Source of the DNA: Planctomycetota bacterium
GTDB lineage: Bacteria; Planctomycetota; UBA1135; GCA-002686595
DNA length: 64,000 bases
Assembly (NCBI GenBank): GCA_016220085.1
Contig: JACRIN010000008.1
Location: 62,001-126,000 of the forward strand
Reading direction: 5' to 3'
The number at the start of each line of letters is the position of its first letter. Within the stretch, counting starts at the first letter, position 1. The position numbers and the translations under genes were made by a program. The notes beneath the pieces were generated by a model, which worked only from the letters and a program-made list of their open reading frames with translations, had not been told where the DNA came from and ran no database searches. Below are positions 18,316 through 26,960 of the stretch, one piece after another.

Positions 18316-19232
18316 GCGGCGCGCGCCCGACGATCGTCGTGCTCGGCTCGCTCAACATGGACCTCGTGGTCCGCGTCCAGCGCTTCCCCGAGCCGGGCGA
18401 GACGTTGCTCGGCGGCGGCTTCGCGACGTTCCCGGGCGGCAAGGGCGCGAATCAGGCGGTAGCAGCGGCGCGGCTCGGCGCGAACGCGCGGATGCTCGGC
18501 TGCGTCGGCGACGACGCGTACGGCCGCGAGCTCGTCGCCGGTCTTCGCCGCGACGGCGTCGACGCGAGCCGGGTCTCGAGCTCGTCCACCGCGCCGACCG
18601 GCGTCGCGGTGATCACGGTCGACGCGCGCGGCGAGAATCACATCGTCGTCGCGTCGGGCGCGAACGCGACGCTCGACGCGCGCGCGGTCGAGTCGGCCCA
18701 CGACGCGTTCGACGGCGCGCGCGTGTTCCTCGCGCAGCTCGAGACGCCGCTCGCCGCCGTGCTCGCGGGCGCTCGGGCCGCGCGCGCGGCGGGGGCCGTC
18801 GCGATCCTCAACGCAGCTCCGGCGCAAGAGCTCTCCGACGACGCGCTCGCTGCGTTCGACGTGCTCGTGGTGAACGAGCACGAGGCCGCTCTGCTCGCCG
18901 GACGCAGCGCCGAGCCCGAGGCGCTTGCCCGCGAGCTCGCGCGACGCGGTCCGCGCGCGGTGGTGGTGACCTTGGGCGCCGCCGGCGCGCTGGTGCTCGT
19001 CGAAGGCCGCCCCGAGCGTTGCGCCGCGTTCGCCGTCGAGGTGCGCGATGCGACCGCGGCGGGCGATGCGTTCGTCGGAGCACTCGCATGCGCGCTCGCG
19101 GACCGTGCGCCGTGGTCGATGGCGCTCGCGCGCGCGTCGGCGGCCGGCGCGCTCGCCTGCACGCGCCCGGGTGCTCAACCCTCGCTGCCGAACGCGGACG
19201 AGCTACGCGATTTCCTCACTCCGCGCGTGTGA
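18312..19232 (+). CDS. rbsK: Ribokinase-like PfkB sugar kinase
   Basis: 306 residues, starting within the stop of the oxidoreductase gene. Family marks are the N-terminal GSLNMDLVVRVQRFPEPGE, the GGKGANQAVAAARLGA segment typical of ribokinases, VVNEHEAALLAG, and the C-terminal PfkB signature DATAAGDAFVGALA with the catalytic Asp. Ribokinase phosphorylates D-ribose at O5; closely related kinases use deoxyribose or other pentoses. The N-terminal substrate motif resembles true RbsK, but the partner oxidoreductase points to a less standard sugar, so the exact substrate is open. Confidence 0.85.
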   Translation: MSGARPTIVVLGSLNMDLVVRVQRFPEPGETLLGGGFATFPGGKGANQAVAAARLGANARMLGCVGDDAYGRELVAGLRRDGVDASRVSSSSTAPTGVAVITVDARGENHIVVASGANATLDARAVESAHDAFDGARVFLAQLETPLAAVLAGARAARAAGAVAILNAAPAQELSDDALAAFDVLVVNEHEAALLAGRSAEPEALARELARRGPRAVVVTLGAAGALVLVEGRPERCAAFAVEVRDATAAGDAFVGALACALADRAPWSMALARASAAGALACTRPGAQPSLPNADELRDFLTPRV

Positions 19233-19261
19233 CGTTCGCGTCTCTTGGGTCCACTACTCGC

Positions 19262-20680
19262 ATGAGCTTTCGCGCGAGCCTCCTCGGTCCGTTGCTCCTC
19301 GCGGTTTGCGCGGCGAGCGCGAACGCCGAGGTCCGCCTCGCAAGCGTCTTCGGACCGAGCATGGTGCTGCAGCGCGATCGGCCGCTCGCGATCTGGGGTG
19401 AGGCGGCGCCGGGCGAGTCGATCGAAGTCGAGCTCGCCGAGCGCCGCGCGCGGACGCTCGCCGCTCCGGAGGGGCATTGGCGCGTCGAACTCGCGCCGCT
19501 CGCCGCGGGCGGGCCCCACGAGCTCTTCGTGCGCGGCGAGAACGAGCTGCGGCTGAAGGACGTGCTGATCGGCGACGTGTGGCTCTGCGCCGGCCAATCG
19601 AACATGGAATGGGCGTTGGTCGAGTCGGAAGGCGCGGAAGAGGCGCTCGCCGCCGCGAAACCGGAACGCGTGCGTTTCCTGCGCGTCGCGCACGCCGACG
19701 CCAAGGAGCGGCGAGCGCACTTCGATGGCGTCTGGATGCGCTGCGAACCCGAGGTGGTCGAGGGGATGAGCGCGGTCGCGTTCCACTTCGCGCGCGAGCT
19801 CGAGCAGGCGCTCGGCGTGCCGATCGGCATCGTCCAAGCGACCCGCTCCGGCGCTCCCGCCGAGCCGTTCGTGCCGCGCGAAGTGCTGGAAGCGGAGCCG
19901 GAGCTCGGCCCGGCGTTGCGGCGCTACGCGCGCAGGGAGCAGTCGGAGCCCGGAGCGCTCTTCAACGCGATGATCGCGCCGCTCGCGCCGTTCGCGCTGC
20001 GCGGCGTGGTCTGGTACCAGGGCGAGGCGAACGTCGACTACGCGGCGACCTATCGCACCTTGTTGCCGACGTTGATCCAGAGCTGGCGCGCGACGTTCGG
20101 TCAGCCGGAACTGCCGTTCCTGGTCGTGCAGTTGCCCGGGTGGGGAGAGTCGGCGGCGCAACCGGGCGAGAGCGCGTGGGCGGAGTTGCGAGAGGCCCAG
20201 GCGCTCGCCCGCAATCTGCCGCGCGTCGAACTCGCGATCACGCTCGACCTGCCGGCGTCGACGGTGTTCCACCCGCGCGAGAAGCGACCGATCGCGCACC
20301 GGCTCGCGTTGCTCGCTCGCGCACGCGTGCTCGGCGAGAAGCTCGACGCCCTCGGGCCCCGCATGAAGTCGATTGCGATCGAGTCGCACGCCGTGCGCGT
20401 GCGGTTCGAACACGCCGAAGGTCTGCGATCGACCTCCGCGCGCGAGCTCCGCGGCTTCCAAGTCGCGGGCGCCGATCGCGTGTGGCAGGTCGCGACAGCG
20501 CGCATCTCGGGCGAGGACGTGGTCGTGACTTCGGACTCCGTGCCGGAGCCGGTCGCGGTGCGCTACGGCTGGGCGGACCTTCCGGAGGTGGACCTCGTCG
20601 ACGGCTCCGGTCTGCCGGCGGAACCGTTCCGCAGCGACGACTGGTCGCTCTCGACGACGCCGAAGCCCGGTCGGCGCTAG
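19262..20680 (+). CDS. Secreted sialate O-acetylesterase-like SGNH hydrolase
   Basis: 472 residues from ATG 19262 with a signal peptide (MSFRASLLGPLLLAVCAASANA). The esterase core has the nucleophile block LCAGQSNMEWAL at about 105-116 and the WYQGEANV block near 250, both diagnostic of SASA-type acetylesterases. These enzymes remove O-acetyl groups from sialic acids or plant polysaccharides. The usual WGGTP segment is replaced by TRSGAPAEPF, so one oxyanion region differs from the norm. A late His-Pro (VFHPREKRPIAHRLAL) fits the catalytic His. The stop codon TAG lies inside the left terminal repeat of the adjacent MITE-like element, so insertion may have changed the C-terminus. Confidence 0.87.
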   Translation: MSFRASLLGPLLLAVCAASANAEVRLASVFGPSMVLQRDRPLAIWGEAAPGESIEVELAERRARTLAAPEGHWRVELAPLAAGGPHELFVRGENELRLKDVLIGDVWLCAGQSNMEWALVESEGAEEALAAAKPERVRFLRVAHADAKERRAHFDGVWMRCEPEVVEGMSAVAFHFARELEQALGVPIGIVQATRSGAPAEPFVPREVLEAEPELGPALRRYARREQSEPGALFNAMIAPLAPFALRGVVWYQGEANVDYAATYRTLLPTLIQSWRATFGQPELPFLVVQLPGWGESAAQPGESAWAELREAQALARNLPRVELAITLDLPASTVFHPREKRPIAHRLALLARARVLGEKLDALGPRMKSIAIESHAVRVRFEHAEGLRSTSARELRGFQVAGADRVWQVATARISGEDVVVTSDSVPEPVAVRYGWADLPEVDLVDGSGLPAEPFRSDDWSLSTTPKPGRR

Positions 20681-20919
20681 CAGGCCGTTGAAAAAGCCAC
20701 CTACTCGGCTTCGCGCGTTTCGGCGAACCTTCGTCGCGCTCCGAAGATCGTGCTCGGCGGTCGTACGGGCCGCTCCCCGCCGCGAAGGCTCCGCGGGAGC
20801 TTTCGCGACGAACGCATCGCGTTCCATCGCGGTGCCCCTTGCCGCGGCTCTGTCGCGCTCCTCGTGTCGCCTTTGCGCGCTCCGCCTCGCTGCGGCGCCC
20901 TTTTTCAACGGGCTGTTAG
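20677..20919. mobile_element. MITE-like element with 20-bp terminal inverted repeats
   Basis: A 243-bp segment bounded by CTAGCAGGCCGTTGAAAAAG on the left (20677-20696) and the inverse complement of CTAACAGCCCGTTGAAAAAG on the right (20900-20919), matching at 18 of 20 positions. There is no credible transposase frame inside. This end sequence resembles insertion-sequence termini that I recall from several bacterial phyla, so a non-autonomous derivative moved by a transposase encoded elsewhere is likely. A target duplication is not clear. The flank from 20920 to 21053, before the FkbM gene, holds nothing recognisable apart from a CTCTAAT stretch about 40 nt before the start. Confidence 0.7.
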
Positions 20920-21053
20920 CCCGCGACTCCTCCGACTCGCCCGACTCGTCTGGCACCGCGCAGGAATTTCCGCCGGCGCGTCGCTCGCGTTGACGGCTCA
21001 TTCCGCGTGGGCTCTAATGCCGATCTTTCGCTCTCGTCTCGGTCCCACGCTGC

Positions 21054-21806
21054 ATGCCCCTTCTTCCCCGTTGGATGTCCAGGGTCAAAGCCCTGTTCGG
21101 TGGCGGGGGGGCCCGGCCCGAAATCGACTGGCCGGCCTGGGAAGCCCGTATCGGCCGGATCGTCACGAGCGAGGTCGAGCGGGTCCTGCCGTACTTCCCT
21201 GACGACGGCGTGATCGTCGACGTCGGCGCCAACATCGGCCTGTTCACCGCGACCCTGCTCGGGCGACGTCCGAAGGCGAGCGCGATCTGCTTCGAGCCGG
21301 TGGCGAGCTTCTGCGAGCGCTGTCGCGCGCGCTTCGCCGACAACCCGCGGGTGCGGATCGAGAACCTGGCGCTCGGCAACCGCAACGAGCGCACGACGAT
21401 CTACAAGCCGACCCACAATCCGGGCGGGAATTCGCTCGTCCGCGCTCAGGTCGAGATCTACACCTCCAAGCACCGCGTCAACTGGGAGCGCGAGCAAGTC
21501 GAAGTGCGCGTCTTCGACGATTGGGCCCGCGAGGCGGGCATCACACGCGTCGATCTGATCAAGACCGACACCGAGGGGCACGACTACGCGGTGCTCCAGG
21601 GCGTTCTGCCGTTCCTGGAGCGCACGGGTCAGCGCCCCGTGATCCTCTCGGAGCTGCTCGCGAAGAGCCTCCACCACGCTTGGGGCGAACAGATGGCCGT
21701 GGTCGAGCGTCTCTACGCGCTCGGGTACCAGAAGGTCGACCTCGAGTCGATGCGCGAGATCGACGACATCCTGTTCGTGCCCGCTGGGCGCGCGCGGGTC
21801 GAGTAG
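21054..21806 (+). CDS. FkbM-family SAM-dependent methyltransferase
   Basis: 250 residues. SAM motif I is VDVGANIGLFTATLL at about 55-69, followed by the acidic strand end CFEPVASF. The family-specific block DLIKTDTEGHDYAVLQG lies near 170-186. FkbM-type enzymes O-methylate hydroxyl groups of polyketides, sugars and lipids and are common in surface-polysaccharide gene sets. The next gene, 22 nt downstream, encodes a polysaccharide flippase, which supports a role in methyl-decorating an exported glycan. The N-terminus (MPLLPRWMSRVKALFGGG) is amphipathic and may touch the membrane. Confidence 0.88.
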   Translation: MPLLPRWMSRVKALFGGGGARPEIDWPAWEARIGRIVTSEVERVLPYFPDDGVIVDVGANIGLFTATLLGRRPKASAICFEPVASFCERCRARFADNPRVRIENLALGNRNERTTIYKPTHNPGGNSLVRAQVEIYTSKHRVNWEREQVEVRVFDDWAREAGITRVDLIKTDTEGHDYAVLQGVLPFLERTGQRPVILSELLAKSLHHAWGEQMAVVERLYALGYQKVDLESMREIDDILFVPAGRARVE

Positions 21807-21828
21807 GCGTGCGGAGCGGGGCCGCGCC

Positions 21829-23223
21829 TTGAAGTTCCTCGAGCGTATCCGGCACAAGTTCGTCCGCGATGCCCTGACGCTGCAGGTCGGTGCGTTGTTC
21901 AACGCGGTCGGCAACTTCGTCTCAGCCGCGTTGCTCGCGCACCTGCTCGGCGCGGAGGTGCAGGGCAAGTTCTACGTCGCCACCTCGCTCTACTCTTTGC
22001 TCTGGTTCCTCGTGAACCAGGGGCTGATGCAGGCGACCGTCAGCCAAGTGGCCGCCGCGAATTCGCGCGGCCAGCCCGACAAGGTCGCGGGATGGACCGC
22101 GTGGCTCGTGAAGGCGAGCGTGGTCTTCGGACTGGTGCTTGCCGGACTCGGGTTCTTGACGCTTCCGTTCCTCGCCGAGCACGTGCTCGACACCGATCGG
22201 CGCGTCGGTTGGTGGGCCGCGTGGATGGCATTGTCGCCTTTGCTCGAGACGCCGCGCGTCGTCGCATGCGCGGCGATGCAAGGCACTCGCCGCATGCTGC
22301 CGTTCGCGCAGACCGAGAACGCACAAGAGGCGATTCGCGTGTTCCTCGTGATCATCGGAGCGCTGATCACCAACTCGGCTGTCGGACCGGTCATCGGCAC
22401 GCTCGCGGCCTCCGCGCTCGGTTCCGTGGTCGCCACCGAGCTCTACCGCCGCGACCGTCTGCACGCGGATTCGCCGCTCCCGAGCTTCGCCGCGATCCGC
22501 AAGTTCGTCTTCGTCGCGCCGCTGCTGTACGGCGCGCGCCTCGGCGTCAAGCTCGGCATCGTCCGCAACCTGAACGCGCTCTGCATGGAGGTCGTGCCAT
22601 CGCTCCTGATCGAGCGCTTCGGCTCGAGCGAATGGGTTGCGTACATGCGCATCGCGCAGCGCCTCATGCGCGTGCCGCTGATGTTCATGCAGGGCATCAG
22701 CCGCACCGCGCTTCCGATGTTCAGCGAGCGGGCCGCGCTGAAGGACATCGCAGGTCTGCGCCGAGCCTTCTTCAAGGCGAGCGTCGTGTCGGGCTTGGTG
22801 ATCACGCTCGGCATCGCCGTCGTGCTCCCGTTCCTGCCCTGGATCCTGCGCTTGGCGTTCCCTGCGACCTACTCGGACCCCGTCCTGATGGTGTGCCTGA
22901 TCCTGGTGCCGGGCTTCATCGTGATGTCATTCTCGATCGCGAACGACACGTTCTACCTGGTGACCAACACCTTGCGCGTCGCCGTGACGATCTCGGTGGT
23001 CGGCATGTGCATCAGCGTCGTGATGCTCGTGTTGCTCGCTCGCTGGAATCCCACGACCGGCGTGGCCTGGGGTCTGACGATCAACATGGCGTGCAGCTCG
23101 CTGCACCTCGTCTACGCGGCGTGGTACTTCCGCAAGCACGCGCGCGAGAGCTTGCCGCCCGGTACCGCCGTCGCTCGCGTGCCGGCGCCGGCCGCCGAAG
23201 ACGCGCCGGTCGCCGAGGGCTAG
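21829..23223 (+). CDS. Polysaccharide flippase (Wzx/MATE-like, MOP superfamily)
   Basis: 464 residues from a TTG at 21829; no in-frame ATG lies near, and a GGAG sits about 12 nt upstream. The protein is almost entirely hydrophobic, with roughly 12 to 14 membrane helices. It begins with a basic stretch and a helix containing FNAVGNFVSAALLAHLLGAEVQGKF, read in pieces, the usual first helix pattern of Wzx-type exporters. These proteins move lipid-linked oligosaccharides across the inner membrane. The C-terminus is a Pro/Ala-rich cytoplasmic tail. Tandem hairpins follow the stop, so this is the last gene of the unit with the FkbM methyltransferase. Confidence 0.83.
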   Translation: MKFLERIRHKFVRDALTLQVGALFNAVGNFVSAALLAHLLGAEVQGKFYVATSLYSLLWFLVNQGLMQATVSQVAAANSRGQPDKVAGWTAWLVKASVVFGLVLAGLGFLTLPFLAEHVLDTDRRVGWWAAWMALSPLLETPRVVACAAMQGTRRMLPFAQTENAQEAIRVFLVIIGALITNSAVGPVIGTLAASALGSVVATELYRRDRLHADSPLPSFAAIRKFVFVAPLLYGARLGVKLGIVRNLNALCMEVVPSLLIERFGSSEWVAYMRIAQRLMRVPLMFMQGISRTALPMFSERAALKDIAGLRRAFFKASVVSGLVITLGIAVVLPFLPWILRLAFPATYSDPVLMVCLILVPGFIVMSFSIANDTFYLVTNTLRVAVTISVVGMCISVVMLVLLARWNPTTGVAWGLTINMACSSLHLVYAAWYFRKHARESLPPGTAVARVPAPAAEDAPVAEG

Positions 23224-23236
23224 CAACTGGGATGAG

Positions 23237-23284
23237 CTGACCGAAAAGGTCAGGGTCCCGCGACTCTTTCGAGTCGCAGGACCC
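23237..23284. terminator. Tandem hairpins between convergent genes
   Basis: Two adjacent inverted repeats follow the flippase stop. The first is CTGACC-GAAAA-GGTCAG (23237-23253). The second pairs GGGTCCCGCGACTC (23253-23266) with GAGTCGCAGGACCC (23271-23284) around a TTTC loop, with a single internal mismatch. No long T run follows on either strand, so termination may be factor-assisted. The convergent WXXGXW gene ends 61 nt further on, and a two-way terminator would suit both. Confidence 0.6.
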
Positions 23285-23345
23285 CTGCGCAGGTTCCGAC
23301 GTCCGGTGCGTTGCTGCGACGCCCGAGGCACCCATCCCCGAAGGT

Positions 23346-23750
23346 CTACGGTGACGTCCAGTAACCCTCGACCCAGACCTGGACCCTGCGTGTTTGGTAG
23401 TGGCCGGGCTCTTCGATCGTCTCCCAGTAGCCCGCGCGAATCTGCACCCGAGCGCGGCAGCCGCGGTAGTCGGTGCGCCAGCCGTACACCGGCTCGACCC
23501 AGACCCGGCGGCATTCGCCGGCGACCCAGACGCGCTCGTCACGGCTCTCGTAGTGGCCCGGCACCCAAACGCGGTAGCTCGGGCGGCACTCGGAGCGACG
23601 GTCGTCGTGCCGGTCGCCGTGTCGGAGGCCGATCGAGATCGAGCCGTGCTTGAAGGCATGCTTGAAGCCGATCTCTACGACTTGGGCTTCGCCGCGACCG
23701 GCGAGAGAGCAAAGGGCGAGGACGGGGAGAAGAACGGTGGTGAGCTTCAT
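23346..23750 (-). CDS. Secreted WXXGXW-repeat protein
   Basis: 134 residues. The start at 23750 is chosen for its AGAGGAAA ribosome site and for the signal peptide that begins there (MKLTTVLLPVLALCSLAGRGEAQ). The mature region is made of aromatic repeats of the form RVWVPGHYESRDERVWVAGE, ending with VWVEGYWTSP, which match the YxWxxGxW pattern of a widespread family of small exported proteins of unknown role. A His-rich patch (GFKHAFKHGSISIGLRHGD) follows the signal peptide. Four Cys residues in the repeat region could form disulfides outside the cytoplasm. Confidence 0.8.
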   Translation of the reverse strand: MKLTTVLLPVLALCSLAGRGEAQVVEIGFKHAFKHGSISIGLRHGDRHDDRRSECRPSYRVWVPGHYESRDERVWVAGECRRVWVEPVYGWRTDYRGCRARVQIRAGYWETIEEPGHYQTRRVQVWVEGYWTSP

Positions 23751-24098
23751 GGCTTGGTTTCCTCTGCGGTTCGCGCGAGGTGCTGACGCGAAGGCGTCGG
23801 CGCAAAGCCAACGGCGTGCCGCGGCCGGGACGCCGGCTCGGAACGGCTGACGTTCCAACGGCTTACATCCGGACCGGGCCGTGAACGCGCTCTCCCCATC
23901 CCTGCGCGCGCACGGCCGTCCACGAGGTCAATTGTCCTCGCACGGGGCCGTTCGATGCTCGTCGCACGCGTCGTCCGAGCACGCGTCCGAAGTCCGGATC
24001 GTCTCGGGCAGGTCGAGCGGCGGCGCGGCGGTCGTCGGTGAGCCGGTGGACGCGCGCGCGTGGTCGACTTCGGAAGAGCGCTCCGGTAGCGCGGTCGC
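23751..24098. other. Intergenic region (348 bp), no gene seen
   Basis: Upstream of the WXXGXW gene and downstream of the spermidine-synthase-like gene, both on the minus strand. It should hold the promoter for the WXXGXW gene. Open frames across it have no start signals and poor amino-acid composition. The bases GGAACGGCTGACGTTCC (about 23842-23858) form a short imperfect palindrome that could be an operator or part of a terminator. Nothing else was recognised. Confidence 0.45.
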
Positions 24099-26954
24099 TC
24101 AGCGCTCGGAGTCGAGCACGCGTTCCAGGTTGCGCCCGAGCTCGTCGAACGGATCGATCTTGCGAGCGTGCTCTAGCGCCGACCGAGCGTCCTCCTCGCG
24201 GCCGACGGTCGCGTAGCACGTCGAGAGCGCCGTCAGCACACGCGGCGAGTCCGGGTGCCGCGCGCGGAGCGCTTCGAACACCGGCAGCGCGCGCGCGGGC
24301 GCACCGTTCTGCGCGAGGATCGTGCCCGCTTCGAATGCGAAGTCCGGTGCGAGCGCGACGAGGTGCTCGATCCGCTCGCGCGCCTCGTCCGGCCCCGCAT
24401 CGGTGGCGAGGACGAGCTGGTCGACCAGCAGCGCGGGCCGGTCGGGCGCGAACGTCAGCGCGAGCTCGACCAGTTGCGCCGCCGCGTCCCGCCTGCCGCA
24501 CTGCAGCATCAGGTCCTTGAGCGACGTCAGCGCCTCGACTTGCTCGGCGCCGGAACCCCATGCGAGGAAGGTGTCGCGCGCGAACGCGAGGTCGTACGCG
24601 CGCAGCACCGCTTGGCCGGGCGGCACCGCGTCTCGCACCGCGAACAGGCTGCGCGGCGCGGAGTACTCGATTTGCAATGCGAGGTCGGTGTGGACGGAAG
24701 TACCGCCCTCGGCAGCGAGCAGTCGCTCCAGGCCGCGCTGGTCGAGCATCAGCGACGACAGGAGATACGTCCGCGCGTCGGTCGTTCCGCACCAGCGCTC
24801 GAGATCCTCACGCACGTCCGGCGTGGTGTCGATCCAGCGTTGGATCGCGTCGACACCGACCGCATCGGGGACGATCCTCTCGCGCGAGGCGAAGAGGATC
24901 GTGTCCGACTCGTCGATGCGCGCGAGCACGACGTGCGGGAACACTTTGCGCAGCGTGCGCACGATCATCGCGTAGTCGGAGAGCGAGAGCGCGTAGGTTT
25001 GCAGCCACTGCGCGAGCACTCCGCCGCGTTCGAGTCGCTCGTTCGCGCCGCGGTAGAACTCCTCGGTGAAGAGGTTCGACACGCCGACCATCCACGGGTT
25101 CGACGGCTCGGACACGATCAGGTCGAAGCGCTCGTCCGTCGCCTGCACGAACGCGCGGCCGTCCTCGGGCACCACGCGGAAGTTCGGCGAGTCCCACGGG
25201 CGGTGGTTGATCTCGGCGAAGTGCTCGGCGGCGGCGATCACCGAGGGCTCGATCTCGACGCAGGTCACCTTGGTCTCCGGATACAGGAGGCTGGCGCCCG
25301 CCGTCGTGCCGGTGCCCATACCGATCACGAGCACGCTCCGAGCGTCGGGGCGAATGCAGCGCGGCAAGTACGCGAGCGAGAGCTGCGTGCGCATGTCGGT
25401 CGCCGTCGAGGCATCGACCTTTCCGTCGACGAAGAGCGAGCGGCGGCGTTGGGCGTAGCGTGCTTCGCTCGGCAGCGCGTCCTCGTTCTCGCCGACGACC
25501 AGCACGTCCGCGCTCGCGCCGTTGGCGAAGTACACCGCGCGCAGCGAGCTCGGGTTCTCGTTGCCGATCGAGTTGCCGTACATGTAGCGACCGCGGTGCG
25601 TCGCGAGCGGCTCGGCCGGCGTCGGCCAGAGCGTCAGCGCGGCGACGCCGAGCAGCAGGGTCACCGGCGCGACGCGGCCGGCCTGGCGCGGACGGGCGAA
25701 CTGCAGCGCGAGCAACGCGGCGAGGTACGCGCCGAGCGCGACGCGGTAGCCGTGGCTCGAACCGAGGCTCGGCAGGATCGCGACGTTGGTCAACGCCGCG
25801 GCGGGGATCGAGCCGAGCGTGTTCCAACCGTAGACGAATCCGACGGCGCCGGAGTCCTGGTCGTCGCGACCGGCGAGGCGCACCAGGCTCGGGAAGAGCG
25901 CGCCCATCGCGAACGTGGGCAGGAGGACGAGGGCGCACGCGAATCCGACGCAGACCGCGGTGTCGCCCGCCGCTTCGACGCGCACCCCGAGCAAGCCGCC
26001 GGCGGCGAGCGAGAGCCACGGTTGCAGCGCGCGGCCGAGCAGCGTCGTGGCGACGACGAGCGCGACCAGCGCTCCAGATGCTTGCAGCGGATCCCAGTTC
26101 CGGCCGATCAATCGCAGCACCAGGCTGCCGAGCCCGAGACCGGCGACGAACACCGCGAGCAACGCGGTGTACGCGTACGTCGTGCTGCCGATCAGCACCG
26201 CGAGGTCGCGCGACCAGAGCATCTGCAGGATCAGCGCGCCCGCGCCGGTCGCCGCGGCGGCGAAGGCGAGCGCGATGCCGCGCGGCGGCCGCGCGAGCTC
26301 GATCTCGGGCGCGCCCTCGTTCGTCGCGCCACGGCCGAGCGCGCAAGCCGCGACGCCGATCGCGGAGCTGACGGCCGCGACCAGGTAGTTGGCGCGCAAC
26401 AACCCGAGCGCGGGCAGGAGGTCGAAGCCCGCGAGCCACGCGCCGCCGGCGGCGCCGAGCGCGTTGAGAGCGTAGAGCACGGAGGTCGCGGCGCCGGTGC
26501 TCTGGCCGGTGACGACGAAGTGGCGGACGAGCAGCGGCAACGTCGCGCCCATCGCGATCGTCGGCGGCGCGAGCACCGCGAACGTCAACGCGAAGCGAAT
26601 CGCCGCGCGCGCCCAGGCCGCGTCGCCGAGCACGCTCGTCCACGCCGCCGCGCGCGTCGCGAGCCAGCCGATCTCGAACGGGATCGCGAGCGCCGCGACG
26701 GTGACGACGAGCTCGGCGACGCCGTAGGCGAAGAGCGGTCGACGGACGCGCGCTGCCCACGCGCCGAGGAAGCGCGCACCGAGCCCGAGTCCGAGCAAGT
26801 ACGCGGCGACCACCGCGGCCCACGCGTGCGCCGAGCTGCCCCACACGTGCCCGAAGCGCTTGAACCAGATGACCTCGTACGCGAGCGCCGTCGCGCCCGA
26901 CGCGACGAAGAATGCGCCGGAGAGGAACAGGTTCTGGCGACGCGCGTCGAGCAT
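24099..26954 (-). CDS. Multi-pass membrane spermidine-synthase-like protein with TPRs
   Basis: 951 residues in three parts. Residues 1 to about 480 hold some 12 to 14 membrane helices, beginning LFLSGAFFVASGATALAYEV. Residues about 500-720 form a spermidine-synthase-type SAM-fold domain: VLVIGMGTGTTAGASLL near 537, TCVEIEPSVIAAAEHF, and DLIVSEPSNPWMVGVSNLFT in which the acidic residue sits in the usual catalytic place. Residues about 830-945 are TPR-like. Similar fusions are common in environmental phyla and usually have no proven polyamine synthase activity, so a membrane-linked aminopropyl or methyl transfer is only a guess. The gene follows the aminotransferase by 6 nt in one operon. Confidence 0.82.
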   Translation of the reverse strand: MLDARRQNLFLSGAFFVASGATALAYEVIWFKRFGHVWGSSAHAWAAVVAAYLLGLGLGARFLGAWAARVRRPLFAYGVAELVVTVAALAIPFEIGWLATRAAAWTSVLGDAAWARAAIRFALTFAVLAPPTIAMGATLPLLVRHFVVTGQSTGAATSVLYALNALGAAGGAWLAGFDLLPALGLLRANYLVAAVSSAIGVAACALGRGATNEGAPEIELARPPRGIALAFAAAATGAGALILQMLWSRDLAVLIGSTTYAYTALLAVFVAGLGLGSLVLRLIGRNWDPLQASGALVALVVATTLLGRALQPWLSLAAGGLLGVRVEAAGDTAVCVGFACALVLLPTFAMGALFPSLVRLAGRDDQDSGAVGFVYGWNTLGSIPAAALTNVAILPSLGSSHGYRVALGAYLAALLALQFARPRQAGRVAPVTLLLGVAALTLWPTPAEPLATHRGRYMYGNSIGNENPSSLRAVYFANGASADVLVVGENEDALPSEARYAQRRRSLFVDGKVDASTATDMRTQLSLAYLPRCIRPDARSVLVIGMGTGTTAGASLLYPETKVTCVEIEPSVIAAAEHFAEINHRPWDSPNFRVVPEDGRAFVQATDERFDLIVSEPSNPWMVGVSNLFTEEFYRGANERLERGGVLAQWLQTYALSLSDYAMIVRTLRKVFPHVVLARIDESDTILFASRERIVPDAVGVDAIQRWIDTTPDVREDLERWCGTTDARTYLLSSLMLDQRGLERLLAAEGGTSVHTDLALQIEYSAPRSLFAVRDAVPPGQAVLRAYDLAFARDTFLAWGSGAEQVEALTSLKDLMLQCGRRDAAAQLVELALTFAPDRPALLVDQLVLATDAGPDEARERIEHLVALAPDFAFEAGTILAQNGAPARALPVFEALRARHPDSPRVLTALSTCYATVGREEDARSALEHARKIDPFDELGRNLERVLDSER

Positions 26955-26960
26955 GCGATC

